A stretch of 64,000 bases of DNA, from positions 33,519-97,518 of the forward strand of contig JAMKCH010005331.1 in NCBI GenBank assembly GCA_023653785.1, given 5' to 3'. The notes beneath the pieces are model-generated. The model was not told the origin of the DNA. It searched no databases and worked only from the letters and a program-made list of their open reading frames with translations. Below, one piece after another: positions 46,466 to 58,505 of the stretch; position 1 is the first letter of the stretch; the number at the start of each line of letters is the position of its first letter. Position numbers and translations under genes: made by a program. The DNA comes from Ophioderma brevispina. Its lineage: Eukaryota > Echinodermata > Ophiuroidea > Amphilepidida > Ophiodermatidae.

Positions 46466-47372
46466 GCAACCCCCCAACAACCCAAGCGCGCAGAAAACAC
46501 CTTATAAATCTAAAATCCAGGGCAATCAACATGATGTATTTTTTTCCCTGCATGCTTGGATATTTGGGGGTGGGTGGGGGGGGGTCTCATCCAACATGAT
46601 CCTCCCATGAAATACACCTTTAAACTGTTTAAGAAATATCTAGTGTGCAGTAAAGTACAAGTGGTCACCTAAAAAGATCAATTCTCAGCCTTTTGTGGGG
46701 GCACACACACAGAAGCCCCTCCCAACTTGTGCACGGTTCTGGGCACCTCATATAATATCTTTCACAGCACTTTGATACTTCTATGTATACAAAAATGCAT
46801 AGATCACGTTTCCATTATAAAAAAAAATCCCCCAAATGGCCGAAAATTATGCCTTAATATAGTACGACATCCCTCGGCTCAGTGGCGCCGAGCCGTACAA
46901 TTATTGCATCAAATGCGTAAAAGCTATCCCGACCTATTTAAAAGACTGCCATTATGAAAACCTGGTATTTTTTTTACACCCTTAGTTCCTTCAGTTTGAT
47001 ATACTATCAATATTATGGGAGAAGTATTAAATCTATGAGTGTATTTTTCAATTTATACTTTATAATAAATCTGCTTGGCTAGCAATATCACATATGCAAG
47101 TGGAGAATTACATATTTTAAAACAATGTAAAAAAAATATTTTCCATACTGTAACTAATGCACATTGAGTTTTTTCTCTTATCCACACAACACCTATATCC
47201 AAAAGATTGGACGATCCTGCAATGAAAAATAGGTGCTCAAGACTCTCGAGTCATCACCACAAGCCTATAGCGCCAATTTTAACAAAAATAAATTTGTAGC
47301 AATAATTCTTGTGATAAATTTGAATGACATCGTAGTTTGTGAGTCTATTGCGGATCACAGGGGCGTACAAGG
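45661..47372. other. No gene recognised
   Basis: Contains GAAT and ATCA tetranucleotide arrays at 46,403-46,465. No TIR for the transposase relic was found. Short frames lack motifs. Confidence 0.4.
46403..46465 (+). repeat. Tetranucleotide microsatellites (TGAA)n and (ATCA)n
   Basis: About five TGAA units (from 46,403) and eight ATCA units (to 46,465) are separated by a short ATTAATCATC spacer. Confidence 0.9.
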
Positions 47373-47577
47373 CAGTGGCGTAACCGTCGGGGGGGGGGGC
47401 AGGGGGCAGGTGCCCCCCAGACGACTTGGCTGGGAAAAATTTGCAAAATCATGCTAATCAGCGTTTTTTAGCCCTCTGACCTCGACAAATTGGCCTTTTG
47501 ACCTCCCCTGAGAGGAAAATTTCCCAAGACGGGAAATTTGCCCCCTCCGAGCGGGCATGCCCGATAACGCCACTGGA
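47373..47577. mobile_element. MITE with CAGTGGCGT ends (hAT-like)
   Basis: The left end CAGTGGCGTAACCGTCGGG and the reverse complement of the right end CAGTGGCGTTATCGGGC match over about 17 bases. The inside has a G run and CCCCCC words and no protein. Ends beginning CAGTGGCG occur in hAT-type elements (family knowledge), which make 8-bp duplications. The flanks (GTACAAGG, GAAAAGGA) are similar but not identical, so the class stays tentative. Confidence 0.55.
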
Positions 47578-47959
47578 AAAGGAGTTTGGAGTGAATGGGC
47601 GGTAATATCAAGAACTTGTTTTTTTAAGCACTTCTTACTCACCAAATATATCAAAAAATTGGTCGACTCCAGAACAATCCAAGGTGTCAGCATGAACATG
47701 TACATTTAATGCTCTATCTTTCCATTCTCGATGATGGCTTATGACTGAGTTTGTAATACTGGAACCAGTTTATATTGCTAGAGAATATACCCTTCACTTT
47801 TGTACCATTCAAAAATTCAAACTTAGCCGACTGATGTCTTTCATATACCCAATACCAAGATCTAACCGCAGTGTTTCAGAAGAATGCTTATTATCCAATT
47901 TTAATAAAAGAATTAACCAATCTCATTTAGAATACTGGTAGCCCATTATTTCACAATAT

Positions 47960-50060
47960 CTTTTACAAAAGATTCTTATATGTTTCTATAAATAACTCAG
48001 TGTTCTGAAAATTACCTTTAATAGCATACATCAAACCTGAATTGGAATTTCTGAACAGCAATTTCCAATTAGCATCGTTGGAATTTAACAATAAACCGTT
48101 TTGATCAGGCAATTTTAAAATATAAAATGATCTGCATCCGGCATACTTAAACCTCCCTTTGAACATGTTAGGATCACAGTCATATCTCTTAATCTATCTG
48201 AAACACCATTCCACAAAAATTAAACAAAATACATCAAGCTCCTTAAATGCTCTGGAGGTTTGAAATACTGGAAAATGATAAAAGTTTAGACACAGCACAT
48301 GTTTTGATCCAGTGATCTTACCCAACAGGGTACGATTCTCATCTTCCACATTTGCAAGGGTTTTCTTATATCAAGCATTCGCTTATTGATTAACATCAAC
48401 ATATTATGTTTCCTATCATGGAAGATATGCTTCTAAATACCAAATGGAATCGATTGACCAATTCATCTGTCTAATTTTCACATTGAACACATTTGAATTT
48501 CTAATATAAATCGTACTTTTATTATAGCTTATGCAAACCAGAAAATACATGAAAGTAAAAATTTATCCAAACGTTCCAATGTTTCCTGTAAAGAGAGTCA
48601 TTTGTACATCCCTAATATATAATGGTGTCCTCTGCATACGGACTTTTTTAATATCATCATTTTTTTCTAAATCACCACTGATACAAGAAGACCTTTTATA
48701 CTTTTTTTTTTTTTGATACACGGATTGAAATTGCTTAAAAGTTATGAACATATCAAATAAAATGCAAGGCGACAAACCAACCTGACGAAACGTTCAACAT
48801 TTTGAAGAATGAAGAGTCAATGTCCATTATTTAAATAACGCAACTTTCAGCTTCCTTATATATAATATTAATCCATCTCTGGAACCGGGGCCAAAACCAG
48901 AATTTTCCAGAGATTTATTTTACAATTCCAACTAACTTTATCAAATGTCTTTTCAAAATCAATAACAAGGCAAACCAGGAATATTCTCACATTGTAAATT
49001 TTAAATGATACCAACAGTAATCTAACTTTCGCCAATATAGCGACCCTTTAAGAAGCCGGTCTGATCATGATTTATAATCTCGTCAAGGACAGTTCATGCC
49101 GGTTTGCAGCGCTTTTGTAATTATTAATTAATGTTTTATACTACGCTCAGGAGTGAGATGGGCCTCCAGTTTTCCAGATAATCAGATTTTATCTTTTTAA
49201 GGCAAGAGATGTAATTATCCTCTCCTTTGGGGAAACTAACAGGATACCGTTATCAACAAATAGTTAAGAGTTCACGAGCAGACCACTATTCAGTTTCAAA
49301 AAGTATTATAAAATCCTGATCAGTTCTCGGAGATTTATCATTGGCATTGACCTGACAAGCTTTCCAAACTCCCCATTCGTTTACTCGACTTTCAACATGT
49401 TAACAACCATCGCTCTCTAGCCCTCCGGAAGGTGTTGTTGCAAAAAGACCTAGTCAATGTCACTATTATCATTATATTGTTCAATGGATCAATTTTGATA
49501 AACGGCCCTTCAGCATTAGAATACTAGGTTCGCAATTTCATCCCATCAACAATTAAATTTTTCGAATCAGTTTTTGCTCAGGTGTTGTTTTTTAAATTAA
49601 GAAAATTATACATACTCTTTTTCCCCGTCTGTCACCCACTGGCTTTGGCACGTATAAAAAAAGCATGTGCGTTTTTATCATAATACTTCAAGAACTTTCT
49701 CTGCAGCGGATTATGTAAGTTTACCATTGTTGGATAACGTTTGCACTGCATATCAAGGAATTGATTTCCTTTACTCCAGTTACTAATCCCTGTTTTTTTC
49801 AGTAATCGTTTTCTTCCTTATTTAATCATTTTTCCAGGTATATGTGATCATTCCATGGCACTCCTGAACTGTTTTACTAATAATATTCTTTGATCTGATT
49901 AGCATAATTACTATCCTTTAAAATTTGATTTAATTTCCAAAAGCCTGGGCCTCATGAAGTGTGTGGACTAATTTTTGTTCTTTACTATTAACTAAGGCAT
50001 ATTATCGGTTACTACGCGTTTTAGACTGTTATGTATGCGTGTGTCAGAAAATTTTGGTTT
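47960..50060 (-). pseudogene. LINE ORF2 relic, Tx1/L1-type reverse transcriptase
   Basis: Reading on the minus strand from 50,060 downwards, pieces of an L1/Tx1 ORF2 appear in order. GPGFWKLNQILKD (about 49,955) is the segment between endonuclease and RT; FIRAKASGW (about 49,650) follows; then YLENWRPISLLS (about 49,170) and DQTGFLKGRYIGE (about 49,050), then the RT palm start CLVIDFEKTFDKVSW (about 48,960), with the catalytic aspartate in the usual Y/V-D-F-E-K-A-F-D block. Next comes WINIIYKEAESCVI (about 48,850). The later GGLSMPDADHF (about 48,140) is the typical post-RT C-terminal block. The YADD box is not recognisable, and many stops occur. The endonuclease domain and 3' tail are not identified. 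Confidence 0.85.
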
Positions 50061-50099
50061 CAGTTGTGACACCTGTGGAAAGAATGACAATAATTATGA

Positions 50100-50572
50100 C
50101 CTGGGGGTAACTTGTACAGGAGTCTGGGTATTACTCATCCGAGTTACAAGGGTTTTTCGGCGGTGACCCTATACGCGGACCACAAACGGATGAAATTGTA
50201 CCATATCCGAGACAGATCTGTTCAATGCAGCACTCTATCCGAGACCGCAGGGCCAGGCAATATACCAATGGAATTTTAGACCAGAATTTAATCTCCTTTA
50301 GCTATTTATGGACCTTTTTAGTTCGCGGTTTGAGCATGAAATCAATACAAAATCTCATTCAGATTCAATCAATTCAGATCAAATCAAATCCTGCCGATTT
50401 TATACCTACTGAAACGACAGTAAAATTTGATACCCTATTGTGAGACTGACAAGTACATAGGTTGAATTTGATAGCCTATATTGCAAGTCTTGAGACATGC
50501 CCAGGTCTGGCGTTTTTTGTACCGCGGTAGTGGTTATTACTCCACCAGATACCAGTTAGCCCCCCCCCCCCG
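50100..50572. mobile_element. MITE with CCGGG-GGTAAC ends, copy 2
   Basis: Homologous to 37,593-38,073 in the same orientation. The left end CTGGGGGTAACTTGTAC and right end GTTAGCCCCCCCCCCCGG are inverted. Shared blocks include GGCGGTGACCC, GTGAGACTGACA, ACATAGGTTGAATTTGAT and ATGCCCAGGTCTGGCG. It lies immediately beyond the 5' end of the LINE relic. Confidence 0.6.
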
Positions 50573-51499
50573 GAATTATTAATTGTTGTGGTTTCTCTTG
50601 CACATTCTACAGAGGATCTATATACTGATTTAATGATTATGTCTTGGTTTAGAATAACAAGTATAGACATGGCTAATCCAGGCTTGTCTATCACTCTTAA
50701 AGCATTGGGTCAAACAAAACTTGTAAATCCACAAGATTGGCTCGTAGTTATTATTTATCCAACACGGAAGACTTACGCACAGAGAATTTGTAAATGAAGT
50801 AAATAGGTTAATTCTTGTATCAGCGTGCAAACGTTCCCATAGCCTCTCGAAAATGGTTGTTGCAACCGATAAGACAAAACACTGTTTCTAATTTCAATTC
50901 AAATTCAATTCAGATAAGTTTTATGAGCATCTTCGGTTCAGTCATACATTAGATAATATAAATAAGTGTAGGACCATGATCTCGGCATCAAATCTGCATT
51001 GGGGTAGAATAGGGCTGTCAACCTCGTTGTATGGGGCTTGAAACAGAAAATTTGGGCTAATTTTTAGCGAACGTGTTGATCATCGCGGCAATTTGAAGGT
51101 TTCTATAGTTGTGATGTCATGTAGAGCATGTTCATGTTCAGTTAAAACGATTTTTTAACCAGTTTATTTGCCCGTCGAGTCCTTTTTACAGTTATTTGCA
51201 CGTTTCTATTCGGCCGGCTGACAGTCAAACAAAGTTTTTTACGAATCATTTTTAATAGTGTTACTGATGAATAATGTGGTACTTCAAGTGAGGGATTTTG
51301 GTCAATGAAAGTTTTCTGCATGATCAAAATTTATTGGCAAAGTGCGCATTAACGCAACTTCTCTGTGTAACTGATTGACCTTCGTTTCAGAATAACTTCG
51401 TTTCTGAATAAAGTATCATAACTGTAATTTTGATATTACTAATCGTGTGTTATCAGGTCAAGTTTGTAGAAAAAATTGGCTAATTGATGATTAGGTTCT
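50573..51499. other. No gene recognised
   Basis: Nothing with a known domain or second copy in the window. Confidence 0.4.
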
Positions 51500-54400
51500 G
51501 GAAATATCAATGGAACATTGGATACGATATTTCATTTTTTGGTTAAAATGGCCAAAAAAATGTGATTTTTCTAAATTTGCACCTTAAATAATTCTTAAAC
51601 TCACAAATCTTGGATATCAGGCGTGTAGATATTTAAATTCTCTTTCAGATGACGCAAATTGCGTTCCAATTGAAGATCCCAATCGAAAGTTACGGCTAAA
51701 ATCGTTTTCGTTCGTCAAATTCGTCGCCATTTTGTACCGCCATCTTGGATTTCTATTTTTTTCGCAATCGTTAAAAAATCCAGCATCGGTTTTCTGATGC
51801 CCCAGATGTTCCCCTACTTGAATCATTCACCAAATTTTAGAGCACTTCCGGGGCAAAATTTCAGTTTCAAGATCGTTGGCTCCCTAACTAGCATGAATTT
51901 TCAACAAAACTAGCATTTCATCACGCTAAACTCTAGTTTTGTTTTTCTAGTTTATAGCATTTCTGTTCTGTTTGCACATTGATACAGTCCACACCCATTT
52001 ATATGATTTATTGTATCAGGTTGATATGTGCTGTTGTCTTCCTATGAACTATTATATAGTCAGTTTAACTACGTATATAGCCCAAGTAGGAACTTACAGC
52101 TATAGGGACAGGACTCTCTTGGACAAGTCAATACCCCACTTAATATTTTGTACATCTTGGAAATGATTTGGGTCATTATTAGAAAGTGTGTTTAATACAT
52201 CGAAAGGATGATGGGTCTTTTTTTTTCTATATCTTGCCTGATTTACGAACCCTAGAGTGAATATAATCCCGCCATCTTTAAAAACAAGCCTGTACCTAAA
52301 ATATAAATGCCATAAATTCTTTTTTCGAGCTCCCAAATATCACTCAGGTTCTTATTTCACATTGGGCCATTTTAAGAAGTTAACTTACAAATATGGCTCC
52401 TTGCGGTCGCCATCATGGACGTTTAGCCTCCTCCCCCTTTAGAGTTAAAAACTTGATTTGGCAGCAGTCGTGCATAAAATGTAATGAATTATAATGGTCG
52501 GTTTTACATAAAACAATGGCGGCCATTTTGAAATGTACAGGACACTCTAACGTGGCATGCATTTCGGGTCTGAAACATACTCTCAGCCGTAATCAGGGAG
52601 GACCGCCCCTTCAGGTGATATATGGAAAATTACTCACCAGTTGAGTCGCTATTGAGTGCAACGAACTGAAAAAATCTCATGATGACAAAATTCGCCCCTT
52701 TCTTTTCTTTACGATTTAATCCATAACATATAGTTTTGGTCTTTCCTTCTGTCTCTTTATATATTTTCCCTTTTTTGTTTTTAGTCTTTGATTATTTGAT
52801 TTGTTTTGTTATTGTTTTGTTTTTTGTTTTTTCGCTTAGAATTATCAAAAATTTGGCGCTGGCACATTAAGCAAGCCGGTAAACAGCTGTATTAGTGTTA
52901 TCATAGGCCTAAATAACCCTACATCAAAAACTATGTTTATGAGTTAAACTTTTCTGCATAATATTGCCAACATTGTATAACCTTAATTAATTTTATCCAG
53001 TCCGCGGACAAAAGTTGGACATTGTTTACCAGATTTTTTCTGGATGAAATTCAATCTGAAGATTGATTTTTATCCGCTAGCTTCCCCTAACCACATTTAA
53101 TGGAACTTTTCAAAAAAAAAAAATCACGGAGCGACCCTTGGCCTTGTTAGGAAGAAAATAATAACGCTCACCTTCCTTTTTTTGGGTCGGTGATCGTCAG
53201 ATTTTCCATCTAGGGACGTAGTGATATTAAGCATTTTAAATGTTTAAGTTATTTTACCACGTAATTAACGCATTGATGTTTAAATTCAACATATGTTACA
53301 AGTTATTGAAATAGGAACTATGGCAGTTACTGGCTAGCATTTTTTTCTGAAATATAATGGAACATTGGATACGAATATTTCATTTTTTGGTAAAAATGCC
53401 CAATAAAATGGGTGATTTTCCTCAATTTGCACCTTACATATCTTAAACTAACAAATGTTGATATCAGCGTGTAGATATTTTAATTCTCTTTCAGATGACA
53501 CAAATTGCGTTCAATTGGAGATCGCAAATCAATCAAAAGTTACGGCTAAAATCGGTTCGTTATTCAAATCGGCGGCCATTTGGACGCCATCTTGGCTTTT
53601 CTATTTTTTCGCATCGTTAAAAAGTAATCCATCACGGTTTTCTGATGCCCCCGATGTTCCCCCTACTTGGACTTCTGTCCACCAAACTTTTAGAGGCACA
53701 CCCGGGCAAAAATATTTCAGTTTCAAGACGTTTGGCTCCCTAACTACAATGATATTTTCCAAAAAACTAGCATGGGGTTTTCACAGCTGGCTAAACTCGA
53801 GTTTTGTTTTTCTAGTATACATTTCTGTTTCGGTTTTGCACATTGAATGAACAGTCCCCCCATTTATAATGATTTATTGTATCAGGTTGATATGAGCTGT
53901 TGTCTGTCTTCCTATGAACTATTATAAGTCAGTTTTAAAACTACGTTATATAGCCCAGAGGAACCAGCTTATAGTACAGCACTCTTTTTGGGGACAAGTC
54001 GATAACCCACTTTAATATTTTGTACCTCTTGGAATGATTAGGGTCATTATTAGAAAGTGTTGTTTAATACACGAAAAGATGATTGGGCTGCTATTCTTCC
54101 GGATTTACGACGTACCCGAGAGTGAATATAATCACCGCCATTCTTTAAAAACAAGCTGGAACCTAAAATATAAATGCCATAATTTATTTTTTTCGAGCTC
54201 CCAAAATAAAATCACCCCGCGCTCTTAATTTCCACAATTTGCCATTTTAAGTTAACTTTAGCAAGATATGCTCCTTGCGGCGGCCATCATGGACGTGTAA
54301 GCCCCCTTTAGAAAGTTAAAAACTTGATTTGGCATAGTCGTGCATAAATGTAATTAAATGATAATGGCGGTTTTACATAAAACAATGGCGGCCATTTTGA

Positions 54401-55212
54401 AATGGACAGGACACGCTAACGTGCAGCATTTCGGGGCGGAAACATACCTCATCCTAATTAGGGGGGACATCCCCTTCAAGGTGATATATGGGAAAATTAA
54501 TCACCAGTTGAGCTTTGAGTGCAACGAACTGAAAATCCAATGATGACAAAATTCACCTTTCTTTTCTTTACGATTTAATCCATAACATATAGTTTTGTTC
54601 TTTCCTTCTGTCTCTTTATATATTTTCCCTTTTTGTTTGTAGTCTTTGATTATTTGATTTGTTTTGTTATTGTTGTTGTTTTTTGTTTTTTCCCTTAGAA
54701 TTATCAAAAATTTGCGCTGCACATTAAGCAAGCCGGTAAACAGCTTGTATGTATGTGTATATCATAGGCCTAAATAACCCTACAATAAAACTATGTTTAG
54801 GAGTTAAACTTTTCTGCAGTAATATTGCAAACATATATATAACCTTAAAATTTAATTTTACAGTCCCAGACAAAAGGTGGACAATTGTTTACCGTAGGAT
54901 TTTTTTCTGGATGAAATTCAATCTGAAGATTGTATGTTTTCCCTAGCGTCCCCTAACCACATTTAAATGCACTTTTCAAAAAAAAAATCACGGAGCGGAC
55001 CCTTGCCTTGGGTTTAGGGGGAAGAAAAATAACGCTACCACCCACCTCCTTTTTGTTGTCGGTGTCTTCCGATTTTTCCTCTAGTAACGTTAGGGAGATT
55101 TAAGCCATTTTAACAATGTTAAGTTTTTAATAATTAACCATTGAGTTTTAAATTCACCTAAATGTTTCACAAGTTATTGAAATAGAAATAGGGCAGTTAC
55201 TGGCTAACAGTT
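51500..55212 (+). repeat. Direct duplication of a 1.85-kb unit
   Basis: Unit 1 is about 51,500-53,346 and unit 2 about 53,350-55,212. They run parallel over their whole length: ATGGAACATTGGATACGA, CTCTTTCAGATGACRCAAAT, AAAGTTACGGCTAAAATCG, TTGTATCAGGTTGATATG, AAAACAATGGCGGCCATTTT, AAGCAAGCCGGTAAACAGCT, CTGGATGAAATTCAATCTG, GTTACTGGCTA. Differences are mostly one- or two-base indels. No frame is conserved between the units, so all ORFs inside (for example 53,455-53,850) are chance. Confidence 0.8.
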
Positions 55213-56150
55213 TTACAGTGATATGTTTTTTAACATAACGGTGGTATGAGCATATTGTAATTAAGTCTATATGATTATCTTTAATTACTTGTACCTTGAA
55301 CTTTTTATTGTCTTTCGTACTATATATGGGTCACATAATACCACTCCATTAGCTAAGCTCTCTTCTCCAATAAATATATATATTATTTTTGTTGGCAAAT
55401 CTAGGCCTATAATTGATCTATCACTCACAACCCAAAAGTAATTGCCGTTCTTAAAGATTGCAGCTGTTGTATATTTGACACGAACGAAAACGATTCCTTT
55501 GCACAAACAACCACCTGAACCTGCCACGCTGCTTTGAATACCTTCAATCAATCTGCAAATTCTGTACCTTTCATGGAATTGATTGAGCTTTCTGGAATTG
55601 GGCGACTTCATTGGTCGATTGAATGCTCTAATCGTTTTTTAAAATCGCTTGAACGATTTGCGAAATTGAAATTGAGTTTATGGAATTTGAAATTACTTTT
55701 AACGTGCGTTCGAATTCGTGCGAAATCGAAAAACTCAAGTTAATTGGAATGAAATTACTATTAAATTGAAACCTGGAAAACCTATATTTGCTGGCAATTC
55801 AAGGCCTATTGATCGCTCATATTCGCAGCCCTAAAGACATCAACCTTCTTTAAAATATTGGCAAGCTGTTTTACAATTGAAAGAACGAAAACTAAGTCCT
55901 TTGCAACAAGCCACCACCTGAACAATCATCTTGCTTTGAATACCTTATCTCCTAATTTCGTATACCGTTTCACATTGAAATTAATTGAACATTCTGAAGT
56001 AGGTACGACTTATTAGGCGATTGAATGCTCGATTAAATTAATCGCTTGAACTATTTGCCTAAATTGATTGAGTTTTATATGCAATTTGAAATATACTTTT
56101 TAGCGCGCGTTTCAAATGCGAATTAAATTACTATTACACATGATGAAAAC
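55213..56150. repeat. Tandem repeat, period about 398 bp, two units
   Basis: Unit 1 (about 55,390-55,760) and unit 2 (about 55,788-56,135) share AGGCCTATNATTGATC, CCACCTGAAC, TTGCTTTGAATACCTT, GAACGATTTGC or variant, and the TACTTTTAACG-type end. A 108-codon minus-strand frame (55,285-55,611) includes TAAIFKNGNYFWVVSD; pieces of the same sequence are seen, frame-broken, in unit 2. I do not recognise a family for it. Confidence 0.55.
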
Positions 56151-56323
56151 AAATTATGGCTAGTTATTAATATGGAGTCTCCAGAGCAACTAGATTTGCC
56201 TTCTATAGTCCATTATATAAAAGCTGCTCGCAAAGATTCTCCACAGAAGACTTTTAAGGTTGATGGTCAGGGGAGATTACTGATAATTTGTTGATGTTTT
56301 TACTAATCTTTAAAAAAAAAACC

Positions 56324-56531
56324 GAGTTACGCTTAATGCAATTCGGTAATGCATTAGGAAGCGCCCATTGGCCCAGCAGCCTGCTGTGTTCAGGAATGTG
56401 GACCGATATCGATCCGTGGACTTTTGAACTTATGCGCTCACATTTCTGAACACATCTGAGCACGGTCGCTCTCAATGCATTACCGCATCTGCATTTGCTG
56501 CACTACGGTTTTATAAACCTCGTAACTCTCT
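56324..56531. mobile_element. Small TIR element (about 208 bp)
   Basis: The left end CGAGTTACGC with GGTAATGCATT (56,345) faces AATGCATTACCGC (56,473) and the end CGTAACTCTC (56,520-56,530). Arms match in two blocks with a gap. No coding capacity. The target duplication is unclear. Confidence 0.4.
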
Positions 56532-57158
56532 GTCTGATAAAGCGAAAGTGATCTCGGTAAGATTGAAATTTGCGCATTTAGTAATTAAAGCACAAATATG
56601 TCAGCATAGAGACAAAGACATATGTCAGTCTTAATCTAACAAACTCTCCCATTCTCCAAGTAGTCAGGCCAAGGGGGATCAAGACATTTTAGTTACTTAT
56701 ACCAAAGTTTGAAGCTTTATCTGCAAACAGAACGTTTGACAATGTATATAATATATCTACTCCACTATAAATTTAGGTATCAGCACATCCCCTCCAAATG
56801 AAAACCATACCCTAGAAAAATGCATGAAGTGACGCGAATAAAAAATCAGACTATAGTAGAGAGAATTTGCCGTGGACTTATGGGCATTCTCATTCGTTTT
56901 CCAACCTCGATCACATCGCCCGTAAATGATACTGGGTGGAGTGGAGGCCTAAAAGTAAACTTTTAGCTAAATTGGTGGAGTGTACCCAATATAAATCATT
57001 GTTGTGGTCTAAAATTCTATGAAATTTTATATGAAGATTCATATAATACTTTCAACAAATTTACCAAAGAAAATTAAAGTTTAAAATAGAAAAACTCGTG
57101 TCTTTGTGCATGAATATTTCCGTTCATAATGTCAGATATTTTGTTTTCTTTCAAATAG

Positions 57159-57321
57159 AAGAATGCGTCCAATACCAAACTTCAAGTGTGTTTGGTTATC
57201 AATACCTACCGGAGATTGAAGGGAATTTTTCAATATTCCAATTTCGTCTTAAGGCCCCGAGTGATTGCCATATTGCTTTGTCTAGTGAAGCGCAAGATGT
57301 GAAAAATATGTATGAAATAGT
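57159..57321 (+). CDS. Exon of a FAMeT (Methyltransf_FA) domain protein, N-terminal half of domain
   Basis: An acceptor (TTTTCTTTCAAATAG) ends at 57,158 and a donor (GTAAGG) begins at 57,322. The open frame reads SSVFGYQYLPEIEGNF, then FQFRLKAPSDCHIALSS and NMYEIV. This matches the start of the farnesoic acid O-methyltransferase / Methyltransf_FA domain, whose pattern is F-x-V-x-A-x-x-D-A-H-I-x-L-S ... Y-E-I-V-I-G-G-W. The domain is common in invertebrate secreted or intracellular proteins; despite the name, enzymatic activity is doubtful in most. The next part of the domain (IGGW) is at 59,286. The intron phases are 1 at the start and 2 at the end. The frame is intact, so this is the best host-gene evidence in the window. 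Confidence 0.75.
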
Positions 57322-57342
57322 GTAAGGTTGGTTTAAATGGTC

Positions 57343-57420
57343 TCGCTTTCTCTCTCTCTCCCTCTCTCCCTCCCTCTCTCTCTTTCCTCCCTCTTTCCCC
57401 CTCTCTCTCCCTCTCTCTCG
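57343..57420 (+). repeat. CT-rich microsatellite
   Basis: CTCTCTCC-type polypyrimidine run about 20 bases inside the intron from the FAMeT donor site. Confidence 0.9.
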
Positions 57421-57463
57421 ACAATTAATCGTGATGTGGTAGTAATGCCATGAATATCTTCTG

Positions 57464-58119
57464 TTAAAGGAAATATGTCAAGATTTTTGTCAAGCTCAGT
57501 TTTGACTTACATTCATAAAATATATGTACATACAGCACGAATTCCCGAAAAAAATAATACTAATTGATGTAAAATTAACAAAATAGAGGCATTTTAATTT
57601 TGCTTTTTGACATACGAAGAAACGGGCGGATTTTTCGCCACGGCTTCATTGATCAAAAGCGCCAATTTTGCTCTCCTCGTGACGTTCAAAGTTGATGACC
57701 AAAAACATCGTGTTGACTCGATTTGTTATTGATGGACACTGTAATATGATGGATTAATGAAAGAATAATAAAAAAATTTGAAAAACAGATTACAGAATGA
57801 CATATTTTGTTTCATTTCGTTGTGTTTTAATTATTATTGATATAAAAAGCACATCGATCGCAGTTATAGGAAAGTGGCAACACTGCGATATGATGGTCAC
57901 AACGACGTAAATTATGGATGGTCATCACTTTGACGTCACCATTTGCCGCGATGTGGATTTGTCGGAATCGTTTTCGAGTAAGCTATTGGGCGGAAAATTA
58001 AAAGGGCAAAATACTCAACAATTTTCAACTTATTTTGATTTATATGTAATCTACGTTACTTAAGCTTTCCATCCATACCAATTTTCCAAATATTCAGAAT
58101 CATGACTTATTTCCTTTAA
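57464..58119. mobile_element. TTAA-flanked MITE with AGGAAATANGTCA ends
   Basis: TTAA at 57,464-57,467 precedes AGGAAATATGTCAAGATT; TTAA at 58,116-58,119 follows a right end whose reverse complement is AGGAAATAAGTCATGATT. The ends match at 16 of 18 positions, and the duplication is TTAA. It is 648 bp, has no transposase, and contains TGACGTCA at 57,931-57,938. It sits in the intron of the FAMeT gene. Confidence 0.7.
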
Positions 58120-58469
58120 GTTAGTGTTAGAGCAAGGCCTGTAGGAATTACATTATTAGTGTAAAGCAGAGTGGACATGGCGGAAGGGTATCCCGAAACT
58201 TACGAAGTTTGTCGAAGCTACAAAAAGGTACATAAGACTAATGTTACCTTATAATTAAAAAGAGGAAATTGCCACTATCCTAGAAATAAATGTGCTTTCA
58301 TAATAACTGTCAATATGGAAATATTCCATGAAGGTACATGCACCGGAATTCATTTAAGTGACCTGGTGAAATGTAACATACTTTTGGGTGGAGGTCATAA
58401 CGTAAAAAAAATTCTACTCCCTCTAATATGAACATAAGCAAAAGGCCTATCTTTCATGATCCACCCCAA

Positions 58470-58505
58470 AAACAAAAATAAATAAATAAATAAATAAAAA
58501 AAAAA
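58470..58505 (+). repeat. (AAAT)n microsatellite with A tail
   Basis: About five TAAA units followed by a run of A. Confidence 0.85.

Noticed and set aside
53455..53850. 131-codon frame
   Set aside because: Lies in the duplicated 1.85-kb unit and is not preserved in the other copy.
58177..58227. Possible first exon: ATG in good context, 17 codons, donor-like GTACAT
   Set aside because: It lies inside the intron between two exons of one domain, is very short, and has no supporting motif.
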